From assembly GCA_028023455.1 (NCBI GenBank), contig JAQFVV010006203.1, positions 15,104,348 through 15,168,347 of the forward strand: a stretch of 64,000 nucleotides of DNA. The letters are read 5' to 3'. A model generated the notes under the pieces. It saw only the letters and a program-made list of their open reading frames with translations. It was not told where the DNA came from and did not search any database. A program made the translations under genes and the position numbers. Within the stretch, counting starts at the first letter, position 1, and each line of letters begins with the position of its first letter. This document shows, one piece after another, positions 14,001 to 29,000 of the stretch. The stretch is from Epiperipatus broadwayi (Eukaryota; Onychophora; Udeonychophora; Euonychophora; Peripatidae).

Positions 14001-17000
14001 TTATATAGAATTATCTGTGAATTTTGCTATCCATTACACTGCTCAGAAACAATTAGTGTGGAATGATTAGACTGAATATCCATAAATCAGCTGCTATTCA
14101 ATTTCTCAAATAAAAATACCCAAAAAGATAAATAATTTTCTTCAAGATTAATTTATAAAGTATTTATATTTTTAGATCCTTGGATAAGCAATTCTTGAAT
14201 TCATTGTTATGATCCTTTCTGTCATAATTATAAAACTCATACAGAAAACAATAAATTTTTATATAGAGAAGTAAGAAATAATTGAATTTTAAGACTTTAT
14301 AAAAATTACAATTTATGAAGTTTTCAAAAATAATTTCAGAATTTCTATAAAACTGTCTTACATTAAGGCATGGGTTGAAAAAAGCAAATGGGAGATTACT
14401 ATTTATTAAGTTCCACTCAAGGAAAAAGAATTATTTTAGATAGATGAAGACCTCCAAAGCAAGCTCAGGACTTTTCAGGCATCTAATCCATAACCAAATC
14501 AACTAGCCATCAAATAAAGATCATTAAATGATTGTCTAGTTATCCTTAATTAAGCATGGTGGTTCCAGGATTGCTTAGATGAGTATCATTGTGCTGAAAG
14601 TTAAAAAAAAGAAGAAACAAAAACAAAATTGTAATACAACACATCCATTACCTAATGTGAAAGTCTCATAAACGTAAATCTATGCATGTCAAATTAATGA
14701 TTTACCTTTATTTTATTTTCACAGCTGTTAACTTTTGAAAAATCAATCAATAAGTATATTATGTTAGATTATGTTATACTTCAAGAGTTTCTCTATGACG
14801 ATGAAAATGAACTTCTTTTGGTTTATTATATGTATTTTTTTTAATCTTAAAACTAATATTTAGCAGTACTGAATGACAAATAAATAATAATAATTAATTT
14901 GGATACAACTATCAAACATCTAGAAAAAAGCACAGATTCATTTCTCTTTTTAGTTAAAAATGATAAATAAAATTACTTAAAAAAAAGGATATCAAACAAA
15001 CTTTACACAACTTTTTCTACAGTTTCAACATTTGCATTAAAACAATAACGCAATTTATTTAAACTACTGCAGAGACATCTATTGTAAAAAAAAAGTAATC
15101 TATGGATTTGAATATAAAAATTCTCTGCATCTATTATTCAAGCTTAAAATTAACAGTTCTGGATATAATGAAATACTGCTGGTAATGCAAAAATTATTAT
15201 GCATATATATAGGATGCAAATTTTGTTCAAATTGAACACATATACAAAACATACATGCTGCATGCATGATTATTTACCTCAAGGCCACATTTATATCTTG
15301 CTTTAGTTCATTCATGAAAGCAACTTTAAATTGGTGCCGTATAAACAATAACTGCAAATAAAAAGGAAATAGGTTAATAATGATACACTTTATAAAGTAA
15401 AAATAGTAATATGTAAAACAAAACTCTTACCTGATGAGTTATTTTATTTAATGTATCTTTGTGAGCTTTAATTTGACGTGCTTCATGATGATAGTAGTTA
15501 ATTGCTAATTCATAAAAGGCATTTTCCAATCTGAAAAAGAACATAACAAAAATAGTAAGAAGAAATGAATGCCATAAAATATTTACATTTTTTTTTTTTT
15601 TTGACATAACATGATATTTTTAAAAATTAAAACAATAAATTATATAATATACAGCTATTAGATGTATAACTATATAACTTAATTTCCATTCTTTATTAAA
15701 GTTAAACATCCATAAAAAAATATAAATTCAATATATATACATTTAACATAAAAATGGTCTCTAATTAATTTTAAAATATGATTCATTGCCAATATAATAA
15801 CAAACCATTAGAATGCAATATTAAAATCATTTGTTTCAGAAAAAAAAAAATTCTTCAAGAAATTATAGACTCATATTTATAATACAAATGTCAATAAATA
15901 TGATTCTGTTAGCTTCAGAATTATAGTTAATGATGTTGAGGGATATAACAATTAAAGAGGAACAAAAAACTGAAGACTTTAATATTTGTATTTCACTGGT
16001 TAGTTTTTCCGAAATTGTCAATTTGCTAACATCTTAATTTTATACTAACTACGGTATTCAACTTGATTATACAGCGAGACTAATAATGGACAAGAAAGAC
16101 TTTACAATACACAAGTTAACAGTTAAAAAATTTATTTTTATGTATTTACATAAAAAATGGGTTAAATATATGTAAAGAATAAATTATACATTCATAATTA
16201 TAAAGATGGGGGGGGGGGGGGGCAGGAGAATAAATTACTTTTAGAAAAAAAAAAGTTGGTAAATAAATATGAACAAAATAAATTAATCTGGAGTTACATA
16301 AGAATAAAAAAATATATAAAATATGAAACACTAAAGAGTTTATTTTCATTTAATGCAAGAATAAAAGCTTTAGATGCCAGGGAAAGAAGCAAAAATGAAA
16401 TAAGAATTAGAACTGTAGTTGTGATTTATATGGAGATGAAAAAAAAATTAATGAACATTTACTGTTGAAGTGTAAAATATTGAAAAAGAATCAAGACAAA
16501 ACTGGATGGAAAATAGGATAAACACCAAGATAAAGAAAATAAAAGAGATAGAATTTTTTTTTTTTTTGTTCAGGTCTTTACAATAAGAACAAGCTATACA
16601 AAAAGAGAACATTTGGAATTAACGAAACAATTTTTATTAAAATGAGATATGAAAAGAAAAAGAAATGACTCAATGCTGAAAAATATATAAAATAGATAAA
16701 ATTTACTGTGATATGTAACAGTTCCATGTTGGAAATATTTATCTTGGTAATAGGGTTTCTGGGCATATAGTCTATGTGTAGACACTTCTGAGATTTTCTA
16801 AAAAGCCATTTTACATCATACAGCATTAATCACAGATTTAAAATTAAATTGTATATCAATCTATTTAATTTACTTAGGTAAAAAAAAAAAAAATTTCAAA
16901 GTTGAAAATAATACAGAAGTATTATAGTTTTACCCTGGAATCATTAAAAAAGCATTTATTATACATCTTTTATTAATTGCTATCTGTGAGTTCAAATACT

Positions 17001-20000
17001 GATAACTCAACCTATACACTGAACTGAAGAACATTGAAAAGTAACTGTCACTTTCCTAAAAAAAAAAAAAACCCTATCAATTTACTTCTTTCATAAGTCA
17101 ATTCATATATTGAGTAACCCTCTTATGTTATAGCAAGATATATTAAAATATAATGTGAAGTTCTGTCAATGAGAATAATAAAAAACAATATAACATTAGT
17201 ATAAGAGAATACAGTAATAATAATTATGTATAATATAATTAAATAACAACATCAACGTCATTAACACATTGTGAGATGATGACTATGATTAATGTAAGCG
17301 TGACTTTTTTTTTTTACTTCAAGTTAACATTACTACATAATAAATATAATCTATCAAAAATGGTGGCAAAATTAAAAAATAATATTGTTTTGCAATATTG
17401 CTTTAATTAAAAACATGCAGATGTAAAAAATAAGGTTCTACTTGCAAGAATTTCAACGTTCTGTTATAGGAAATGACCTTCTTTTAACAATATACTATAT
17501 ATACTTAAAAGATGCATACGATTTTATCAATTGACTAGTTAAAAATTTATAATTCATTTGTACTTAATTTATTTCTCCATGCTTTGACTTCAAATTATAA
17601 TATGGTAGTTTTCATGAGTTATATAACACTATTTTACTAATAAATACATTTATTTTTAAAAACTAAATTAATAAGAATGTCACAGTTAAACATTCACAAA
17701 ACTTTATACTATATCAAAAATTTGAAATATTAAGTAATGAAGACAAAAACTGTATTAAATTATGTCAATATTGTAGATTCATCTAATCAAATCTATAATG
17801 AACTTATAATTAATAAATAAGTAAAAAAAATACAAACATGAATAATTATTTTATTCTGATTTAGTTTTTAAAGTTACTATCATTTAATCATACAAAGAAA
17901 AATTAATTTGCCATTTAATTTTTTTTAATATCTTTATATGATGAAAACATTGGTGATGGTTTTATTATTAGTTTTAAAGTTAACTTTCATCCATTAAATT
18001 TCTCTTAAGGTTAGATGCATCTTAGAAGTTATTAATTATATATTACATATTTGTGTGGCGTTCTATTAATTAATAATTTTATATCATATTGAATGTTGCA
18101 AGCCTATTAAAATAGAAACTGAATTGCTATGTTTAATGTGATCTCAGCTGATCACCTAAATAGTTGATGATATTAGGTTTGATTGACAGTATACTTTATG
18201 TGTTGCAAGAAATTCGATTTTTTAACAAATATTATTATCATATAAAAGATTGTAAATTTCTATGGAGAACATAACTAAAACAATGCTAATGTATTATATA
18301 AATTTAGGTAAAAGGAATGAAGCCTTTTAAATAGTTATGGGCATAATAAAGGTCTTTACAATAGTCCCTCATAAGGGAAAAGTGACAACATTACTCACTA
18401 GGCATCCCAATTGCTTGATGGTAAATGTCTGAGTGGTTTCATCTGTGTTTTACCCTTTATTAAGAATAGCTAATTATTCATTTACTGATTAATATTATTG
18501 GTTAGTTATTTGACTATGGATTGGTTACCTAAACGAAAAATTTAAATATGATTGGATTCAAATTCCAAGTCGTGGGATATTGCAGTCAAAAAGCCCATCA
18601 TTTATATATATATGATGAAATGATATACAGTATTCAATTCACCTGATTCTAATCATCCATCATTTTATAGCAGGTTAAAACAGGAAGGGGGGAGTAGCAC
18701 AGATATATTTATTTTGGAGACAAGGTAGGCAAGACAAGGAAAAGATGGACTATTTAATCATAATAAAATAAAACATATAACTCATAACACTGATAGATAG
18801 GCATGTGTTATATGTGCGCACATGTGTGTTAATAATAATAATAATTATTAAACCACTAAACATCACAAGATGGCACTATTGTATGGAGAGTTTTGCTTTG
18901 TTTTGAATTGTTTAATAATAATAATTATTATTATTACTATTTAAACATTATAAAAAATATACATTTTAATGATTTTTAAAACATTTTATTACTTAATTTT
19001 TAATATTGATTAAAGTAATTTAAATTTTTAAACAAAGGTAGTAGCAATAATAATAGTTAATATTTTAATTTTATAAAGCAATAAATAAAAGTTGTTAATT
19101 TTATACACACATTGTTATTATTTTCAAAAATAAAAGTAATCTAGGAAACCATTCTTGGGAATTGTACAGTCTGTGTATTTTAAAAATTGAAGGAGAATCA
19201 TCTGCAACTGGGAAGTAAAAATGGCTATAACCAAAATCTGTAAGGTGAATTTTACTTCCATAGCAGGTTAAAACATCAAGATTTCTGCTTGGATATGCAA
19301 GTAAATCCTAGCTAAGCATCTCCAGAATGAATAAAAGTAAAATATAAGGAATTTTCACCCCTTGCAGCAACTTGATGAATATGTAAAAGGTTTTACATAC
19401 AAAATGATTAACAATAAATGTTTAAATAAAATTCAAATATTCAACTAGGATTAAAAAATTCATAGTCAATAACTGGAAAATAATAGAGGTCTAAAAATAA
19501 TAATCCAAGAATATTTTTACTAATTATTATAAAATAGAATAAATTAAAATTGTTGTTAAAGACTTCTTTATGTGCGTAAGTTCTGATGGTTTAATCTATA
19601 AACCTTAATAAACTGTTTTAAGCTTAATTATTGTTGGGTGTTGAAAATCTTGAATTTAAATTATTTATTATTATTTATATTTTAAAGTGATTTATGAACA
19701 ACACATGTATATTGTGGTTATGATTATAATTTAAATATACTAAATGTATATATGATTTAAAATTTATTTTGATAAATAAAAAAATTTCATGTGGATTTAC
19801 TTAATAATAATTAAAAGAGTAAATTCTTTACCATTCGAATAAATAAAATTTTAGAGTTTAAAGAAATATATATAAGGTAATATTAAATAAATCAAGTATT
19901 AATATCGATAGGCTTAACATTTTCGAGGATCCATGCCTCATAATCATAGCCATCATCAAAAACGTATAATAAAATATATGCAAAGATATTTAAATAAGCC

Positions 20001-23000
20001 AGTGTTATGTATCCCATTTCTTCGAGATCACGAAGCAAGTATCTTTTCTATTGATAGCATGGATTTTTCCATTAATCTAGAATGCTTCTTTTATTTCTCT
20101 CTTATGATCGTTTGACTCTGAGCATAAGATTATGGGATTGGCAGGTGTGAAATTGTGTTTGGGATTGCTTGGCATGCTCCAAAAATACAGAGGATGTATT
20201 GTTGTTCTTCTGAGCTCTATTGTAAATATATAAGTGTTGTACAAGTCTAGTGTTGATTGTAGCTTTAGTTTCACTATAATATAAAGCGTGGCATCCGGCA
20301 TGAGGGCATGCAATGGAGTATACTACGTGTGGGGTGAACGATCGATCAATGTGATCTTTAGAGTTGTTAATCAATCTATTAGAATTAGGCGGAGTTCTAA
20401 ATGCTATTTTGCTCAGAATCAAACGATCATAAGAGAAAAATAAAAAAAGTATTCTACATTAATGGAAACATCCATGCTATCATGCTTCGAGATCTCGAAG
20501 AAATGGGCTATGTAACACTGGCTTATTTAAATATCTTTGCATATGTTTTATTATACATCTTTTTATAATGGCTATGATTATGAGGCATGGATCCTCGAAA
20601 ACGTTAAGCCTATCGATATTAATATTTAATTTATATCTTCTCCACTAAACCTTAACTTATAAATAAGTATTTTGCTTACATAATATTCAGAAATAAAACT
20701 ATATTTATTAAATAAATCAAGATCGTTGCACAATGTAAATGCTCTAAATTTGAATGATTATTCAGATTCTAACTTACTTTAATCTTTTTTGTGAGTAATA
20801 ATGTAACTTAATTAATTTAAATTCTTATAAAGATATAGAATGTGTGTGTATATGATATTTATATAAAATTAATATTATTAATAGGCATGTAGATATTACA
20901 TTATTTCAAGTTGGAGTTATATTCCTTGTATATTGTTCTGTTTTAAATATTTAAAATTGCAGATGCAGAATTCCTGCTTTATTTGAATTATTATGATAGG
21001 CTTAATTGCAGATGTGAATTCCTGCATTATCTTGAATAAAAATATTTGTGCCCTTTTATTTATTATATCTCATACATTGCAGTGAAAATCCTGATGTATG
21101 ATGATTAGTTCACTGCTTGTTCATATAATAATGTTATGAGTGTATATTTTATGCATGCACTTGAAGGCAGACAAATGTTTTGTTGTTTGGGAATAATAAT
21201 GATGTTGAGTATCTTACTTTTAATCACCTAATCATATTTAAATATTACGGTTTGTATTGGTATTATATGTACATATTTTGTCTTTGATAGGACATTACTA
21301 TTAAAAACTTATTCTATTGCATAACAATTTGATATTAAAACTTACGACATATTTTAAAAAATCAGATTGTAAATTGCATTTCTCATAGATATTTGAAGAC
21401 AAATAGTTGAAAACCATTTTTTGAATAGCTGAGGTCTTGACTGAATTTTGTGTAAAATATTAAAGTTTGCTCCTGAAAAGCTTAAATGTTTAATATATAC
21501 TATATATACCATTTGATCTAGGCCAACTAATAAGAGCTAGTTTAGCACGAAATGCACATCTTAGGGATCATTTACCTTTTTCACATATCTTTGATCATAT
21601 GTTTCAGTAATGTGTGATGGAATTGTATTTAATAAAAATAAAATATTATAAAAAAAAAAAATTAAGTTTGGGCGTTTCTCTAGAAATAATGTGTAATGAA
21701 GTTGAATTGTAACATATACTATATGGATTGCTTGAAAAAGAGTATGTTTCTAATGAACCTATGGTATGAGAGATTGGTCTAACTTTTGGGCTGATGGATG
21801 GTTGTGATAGAATTGCAAATGTAATATAACTCATTGAAAGTTTCAGTTATATATATATATATTATTTCTAAAGTAGCTTCAATTTGTTTAAGCCGGTTGA
21901 TTATAACACAATTATCTGATGATAATCACCTTAACTTTGAAATTACGTTTACTTTATTCTGAGATGACTTCCCTGCATGATGAACTATTAGTATAATCAT
22001 TAAATATATATATTAAGTTCTCATTCAAAAAAAAAGTAGAGCAACTTAACAAGAGAGTATTATGATCAAATGATAATATTAGAATATAGGTGATAGTTTA
22101 TTTGCTACTCCTAACATAATTTATTCTAACATATGAACAATTAGTGACATTATAAATTTCAACGAGCGTTTTATATTATTTAAATTTTATTTATACACAT
22201 ATAAAAAATTGTCTCAGAAATCCATTATAATAGAATTAATACATACTTTTACAGATATAACTAGGTACAGAAGAGCAAATATAAATAATTCCCCACTCAC
22301 AACCTTTTTTTTTTTTTATCTATGAGTGAAACTGAAAGTGCAGATACATGCAGAAAAAATTAAGAAGAGTAAACATTTGTCCAATGAATTATTATGGTCT
22401 GTGAAATATCATTAATTATATTCTCTGACTCAATAAGTAATCTAAATTTAACTATTGAGATTAATGAAGGCACAATGAAAAAGTTCAATAAGTAAAAGTT
22501 TTTTTAAAAAAAATCTTCAACATAAATGACATTTTAAATTGGCATAGATGAATAAATGGTGAGATATATGTATTTAAATATATTCCTATATAATAAATGA
22601 GACTAATTTCCTATTGTAAATACTTCTTATTCCAGAAATTTCGAGTATTTTTAATGCAGTGCATCATAATAATAACTTTTAATTGTGGTCTGGGTTGATT
22701 AAAACAATTTATTATTTATATATGAGGATATCTCTTTTTGTTGATAAGATTCTCAAGGCTAGTAATGAACAAATCAACATTTTGTAAATTAAATAAAAGT
22801 CTATGTTCTTTCTTGTGCTCAATGAAAACTGACATATATGCTGATTTTCCTTAATCTTGTTATTAATGATTATATTGCGCTTTAATGTAAATTGATGAAG
22901 TTATTAAACTAATAAATAATAATAATATTTGGCTTAGCGCTTTCAGGGTATGTTAACTTCCATATTCATAGCCTTTGTCGTTATTGTTATATAAGTATCT

Positions 23001-26000
23001 ATGCTACCCAACTTATAATAAGCCTGAGATTCACTATAATATATGGTCATACACTCTGGATTAATGCATTTAATAATATGTACAATTTGATGAGTTCTAT
23101 TTTTCCAATTTTATCCTTTGTATTGTCAAAAAGTAATTTAGACTTATAGGGGATCTAAAGTCAATATTGAAATCTTGAAAATGGATCTTTTTAATTTTTG
23201 GGGCAGTAAGCCCAGAATATATGACATTGTTACTCTCGATATGTTTTCTTGACTTTTCACTATATATTATAAATAAACTTCTTAATTTGTTTATAAAGTG
23301 TATGCTTATTATAATCTAATTTTACTAAGTTGGTCTCATATCTTTCATTGTTCCATTTTTTATCAGTTCAAATTTGCATTAAGTGATTCTGATTTAAGAA
23401 TTTCTTAAAATTTGTTAGTTTGTAAACTGAGATTGTGTTTGTATTGCAACTTTAACATTGATTGGCTTAACAATCATTTTGTGATCCAAATCTTTTTTAT
23501 TTATTTTTTATTAAAAAATCTAAATGTTTCAAACTATTGGAAATATCCTCATGTTTTAATAATCCAGTGCAAAATTGAGGCTACATATGCTTTATTATAA
23601 ATATTTTGTATGACATTTAAAAGTCCACAAACCCAGTTCCTATCTTGTGTTAGAATGATGTAGTGAATATTACACTACAGAAATATTATTCATTAAATGG
23701 ATAATTTCTAATCTAATGAATGACTAATAAAAATTATCAATATACTTCCATCAAGTGGTTTGTATCAAAGTTGTAAGGGCAGTAAGTTTGACATTTATCA
23801 ATTAAACTGTAGTATTTCCCCATCTATGTATACCAAACAATGATAAAGATATGTATAAGAGAATGTGATCTGGACCAATTAATGAGTGCTGGTTCAGCAT
23901 GAAATATGCATCTTGGGGATTATATGACTTTTCCACATGTCTTTTGTCATATGTTTACTATTACACCTTTCCACAATGTGTTAAAGTGGATAGAAACCAG
24001 TCCTTACCTTGTGTGAGAGTGGTGTAGTAACAATTACACTACTGAAATATTATTCATTAAATGATTAATCTCTAGTCTAATGAATGACTAATAAAAATTA
24101 TTAATACCATTGATGTATCTTTTATAAGTTACACTTACATATTTTTTTGGTAGTGATTTAATTATTTGCTAATAAAAAGAAACAATCAAGATTTGGATTA
24201 TAAAAAGATTGTAAAGAAAATAAACATTAAGGATGACATGCATTCACTATCTCAGATTTCAACAATTTACAAAGGAGCAGGTTTTAAGGATTTCTTAAAT
24301 CAGAATTATTACCTATGCAAATCTAAAACTGCCACAAATATAACACCAAAAATTATGTGATGGACTTGATAAAAATTGCTATAATAAACACATATTTTAT
24401 AAATAAATTAAGAAGATCTGCTTTCAAGATTTCAATATTGGCTTTAGAGTCCTTACAAGCCTAAACAAGCTTCTTAATGAAATAAAGAAAAAAATTGAAA
24501 GAACAAAAATTGCTTATACTATTCAATGCATAGTCTAAAGTGTACCGCTATATAGCATGATGAATTAGATAGCATAGACATTTATATAACAAGATTAAAA
24601 AAAACTTTACATGTAGTTTTAGTTTCTAGAACCATGAAAAAAAACATGGACAATTATTTAATCTAGAAAACACTAATTTATATATTTTTAATGTGATGAC
24701 AGAAAAATGAAAATAAAAGTGATTTGGTATGTTGTTAACACGAAAAACCTCGTCATCAAGACTACTGAAACTTTTAAATGAAATATTGAGACAGCCTCTA
24801 CACCTCTACAAATAATAAGACTTTTAATCAAATCAGTCAGCAACTAAAATTTGATAATATTGATATATTACACTGAAAATACATACAATATAAAATCATT
24901 AAAATAAGAAATATCTACAGTACAGAATAAACTTAGTTAATGCACATTAAGACTAGTGCACCATCTATTATATATCAAAACCATGAAGTATCACTAATTA
25001 TACATATAAATAAATTATATGCCCTAGACATAGTAATAGTGTATAAGCATGTCATGAACATGACCTGGGGTTTGAATCTGGGCCTTATTTAGGCATCCAT
25101 CAAAGACTGAATGATAAATGGGTATTTAACTATTCTTAGCCAAATACAAGGATGAAAAAAATGTTAAAAACTTTTATCATGGGAGTTTAGTGATCAAGGT
25201 CCTTTTTCATCATTATTCTTCTCTGGAGACTATTGGGAGAGATCTCTACCCTGCAGTGGGTTACTTAAATGCTGCTTCACCTTTTATCTATCTTAGTAAC
25301 ACATAAACTTTCTGTAATCTCTTAAAATATGATTACTTAAGTGGCAAGGGAATTAATGGATATGTGTAAGTCATAAGTGCTAACAAATATTAAAGTAGGA
25401 TAGCTAATATCTCATATAGCACTGTTTCTTAAACTGTGGGTCATGACCCCAAATGCAGTCACGAAGCGAAAAGTTGAGGGCGTGAAAATTTAATTCAGAT
25501 ACATAAATTTAAAGAAATATTAATCCTTTCATTATCTTTAATTTAATATATTACGTTTTCTGTACAGTGCAATTATAAAATCATAATGATGGCCAAGTTG
25601 AGCTGTAAATTATATTTACATATTAAAAAATAACACTAAATGCATCATAATAGTGGCGTCGCATTGCAATTTCAGCACATTTAAGTTATTTCAGAATCAA
25701 AATATAGACTATAATAGTGAGAATAAGGTTGGCGCCACTGTGATTATATTATGTATTTCCGGTCAAGTTATTTGTTTCAGTTTCATTTCAACAAGTGTCC
25801 ACATCGTAAGAACAATACAATATTGTATTTTACTGTTTTACTCAACTAAGGTTAGTATTTATTTGAATAAATATTATGAAAGATGTTATTTTCTAATTAT
25901 AAAAATGCTTATATACTTTTTTTTCTCACTTTTTTATTCAAAATTTATCATCTTATTAGTTATTATAAAAATTTATTTTTTATTTGAAACTTATTGTCAT

Positions 26001-29000
26001 TTATTTATTAACAAGTAATTTATAATTGATTTATTGATATTTTTTAAATATTAAAAAATAAAACATATGGGGTTATTAAAAAATAGAACATATGGGAGTA
26101 AATATGCTTTATATACTTAAACAAAAAACACGGCTGTCACTTGGTGTCTCTGCTAACTAATAACTAGTTATTTTATTTATATTTTAGGATAAAAATACTT
26201 TTTACCCATGGATAAATGGTTGAACTTGAATACCAAAGGTAATGATGCAGATGGCAATGTTACAAAGTCTCTTCAAGCAGGATCATGTAATCAGAAAGAG
26301 GCATCTAAGATGCGAAAAAGAAAATATGACGAGACCTTTCTCCAATTTACCTTTACTTTCAACAACTGTGATGGTAATGAACAACCTCTTTATTTAATTT
26401 GCAATAATGTTTTGTCTATGGAGAGTATTAAATCATCAAAATTAAAAAGGCATTTTGAATCCAAGCATCTTTCATATGTCAATAAACCAAAAGAATATTT
26501 CAAACGACTGTTAAAAAGTTCAAATAAAGAAAAACAATATTTTGAAAATTTATAACTGTTAATGAGAAATATTTACTTGCACCATTTGAAGTTTCATACC
26601 TGATTGCTAAAAATAAAAAGCCATACCTCATTGGAGAAGATCTTATATTATCTGCTTCTATTAAAATGGTAGAAATACTTCACGGAAGTAAATATGGTAA
26701 TGAAATTCGGAAAATTCCTTTGTCAAATGACACTGTCATTAATAGAATTTCTGAAATTAGCAATGACCAATTTAAGCAACTTACTACTAGACTTAAAGAA
26801 AGCCCAATATTTACAATTCAGTTGGACGAAACAACTGATATTTCAAAATAGCTCAATTATTAGTATATGTCAGATACATTTATAAAGAAAACATTGAGGA
26901 AGAATTTTTATTTTGTTGTTCTTTGAAAGAACATACAAGAGGGGAAGACATATGTAATAAAGTAGACAAATTTTTTAAAACTGAAGGTTTAGAATGGAAA
27001 AATTGCTTTGGAGTATCCACAGATGGTGCAAAAGCAATAACTAAGTGAAAATATTGGTTTTAAATTATTTGTTAAAGCTTCTGATAATAATGTAACTTTT
27101 ACACACTGCCTGATTCATCGATAGGCCCTTGCAGTAAAAAAATTAACGGAATTGAACAATGTGCTTCAGGATGTGTCAAAATTATAAACTTTATTAAAAG
27201 CCGAGCCCTTAACAGCCATTTATTTTCAAATCTTTGTAAAGACATGGACTCTAAATACAAAAATTTATTATTACATGCAGAAGTAAGATGGATATCAAGA
27301 GGGCAAAGTTTAAGAAGGTTATTGTTATTAAAAAAAGAAATTATTGTATTTTTAACCGAACAAATATCTGATCTTGTTGTTCTTTTTCAAAATGACTTAT
27401 TGCTATCAAAATTGTGCTATTTGTCTGATATTTTTGAAAATGATCTTAACTTGTCTCTTCAAGGAAATATAGCAATATTTTTACTTCAAATGATAAAATT
27501 GAAGGTTTTATTAAAAAGATCAACATTTGGAAGAATAGAGTGGAAAATGATTCATTGGAAATGTTATCGACTACCGACAATTTTATAACTGAAAAAAATA
27601 ATTGTAAAACTTTAATTGCAAAAATTATTATAGATCATTTAAAAACCCTAGAATCACAGTTTTTCAAATACTTTATATTAAATTTAGATTTCAAAAAGTT
27701 ATCTTGGACTCAAAGACCATTTTTGATTGATATTAATAAGATTAATCATCTGCCATATAAAGCCCAAGAGGAATTTGCTGAGCTATCGAATGTCAAACTT
27801 AAAACTTAACTTTCCACAAAAATCCTTGACTGAATTCTGGATCGAAGCTAGGGTTGAATTTCCCACAATTTCTGAAAAGGCATTAAATGTTCTTCTGCCA
27901 AGTACCACATACTTATGTGAAATGAGTTTTTTAGCTTTAATGTATATTAAATCCAAATATCATTCAACGTTGAAGATGCTTGACGTCCAGCAGCATCAAA
28001 TATTTCACCAAGATTTAATTTGTTATGCAGCAAAAAACAAGCATATCCGTCTCATTAAAACGTGATTTTCTTTCATTAATTTTTATATACTTAAAACAAA
28101 TCCTAAAACTATTTATTTTCATATGTATATTGTTTACCAAAGAAATAAATTATTTATGGGAATATTTATTTCTATAGCTATTTTGTATTTAATATCTGGG
28201 TCACGAAAAAATCTCAATGATAAAAAGGGGTCACGAATGAAAAAAGTTCAAGAAGCGCTGTCATATAGCAATGGATTGACTTAAAAATCATGTATTGCCT
28301 CATTTTATATTGGTACACATTTCATGCTTATCTATATATATATATAACCTAGAAATATTAGAAATATATATTAAAAAAACAATTTTTACTTGACTGTGTA
28401 ACCAAACAAATGATCTGAATGAGGAAGGACAAACAGTGCACCATGGGAAAGATCACACGCAGTACATAATGCAGAAGCCCTATGTTTGGCCAATTGATCC
28501 TCATCTAAATAATTAGAAAACATTTAATAATTAAATAATTAAACAAAAATAACTTCAAAATTATTTTATAACATATTTTAAATTCAAAAATGACATATTT
28601 TCATGACAATAAATACATAGATAAAAAAAGTTTTTAAAAATGAAAACAAGTTTAAACATAATTTATGCTAATTTCATATTTAAGTAGAATAAAACATAGG
28701 TCATAAAAAGTATATAAACAATTTAAGAGATTTTTTTTATTATACAACGTAACTTTTTTTTGTTAAATTTAAAACTATATAATTAAAAGAAATATAATAA
28801 TTTCTGACCTTAATAAAAAAGGATTAATTATCATTTTAGTATTTATTGAAGGATGATTAACGTGAATAAGTGCTTGCTAAAAATATCATCATTTTGATAA
28901 ATTTGAATAATATATATATCAGTAAATCCAAAATAATGAAATGACATTTAAAAAGTATGGGAAGTTTATTTAAATGAAGAAATCTGGTTATGTTAAAATG

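Larger units (their letters stand above)
19882..20721 (-). mobile_element. Penelope-like element remnant B with inverted duplicate of its 3' end
   Basis: A 15-bp direct repeat, attaaataaatcaag, at 19882-19896 and 20707-20721 bounds an 810-bp insertion. The left arm (about 19897-20125) and right arm (about 20405-20632) are inverted copies carrying the end of a Penelope-like reading frame, its 3' UTR and a hammerhead-like motif. The unique centre plus arm edges encode a GIY-YIG domain on the minus strand. A tail of about 75 nt (20633-20706) separates the right arm from the second direct repeat. Inverted, partly duplicated terminal repeats and variable target duplications are known for Penelope-like elements. 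It lies sense in TRAPPC11 intron 4. Confidence 0.8.

Noticed and set aside
25653-26018. 121-codon open frame within the hAT element
   Set aside because: Upstream of the transposase start, hydrophobic and low complexity, no family resemblance.
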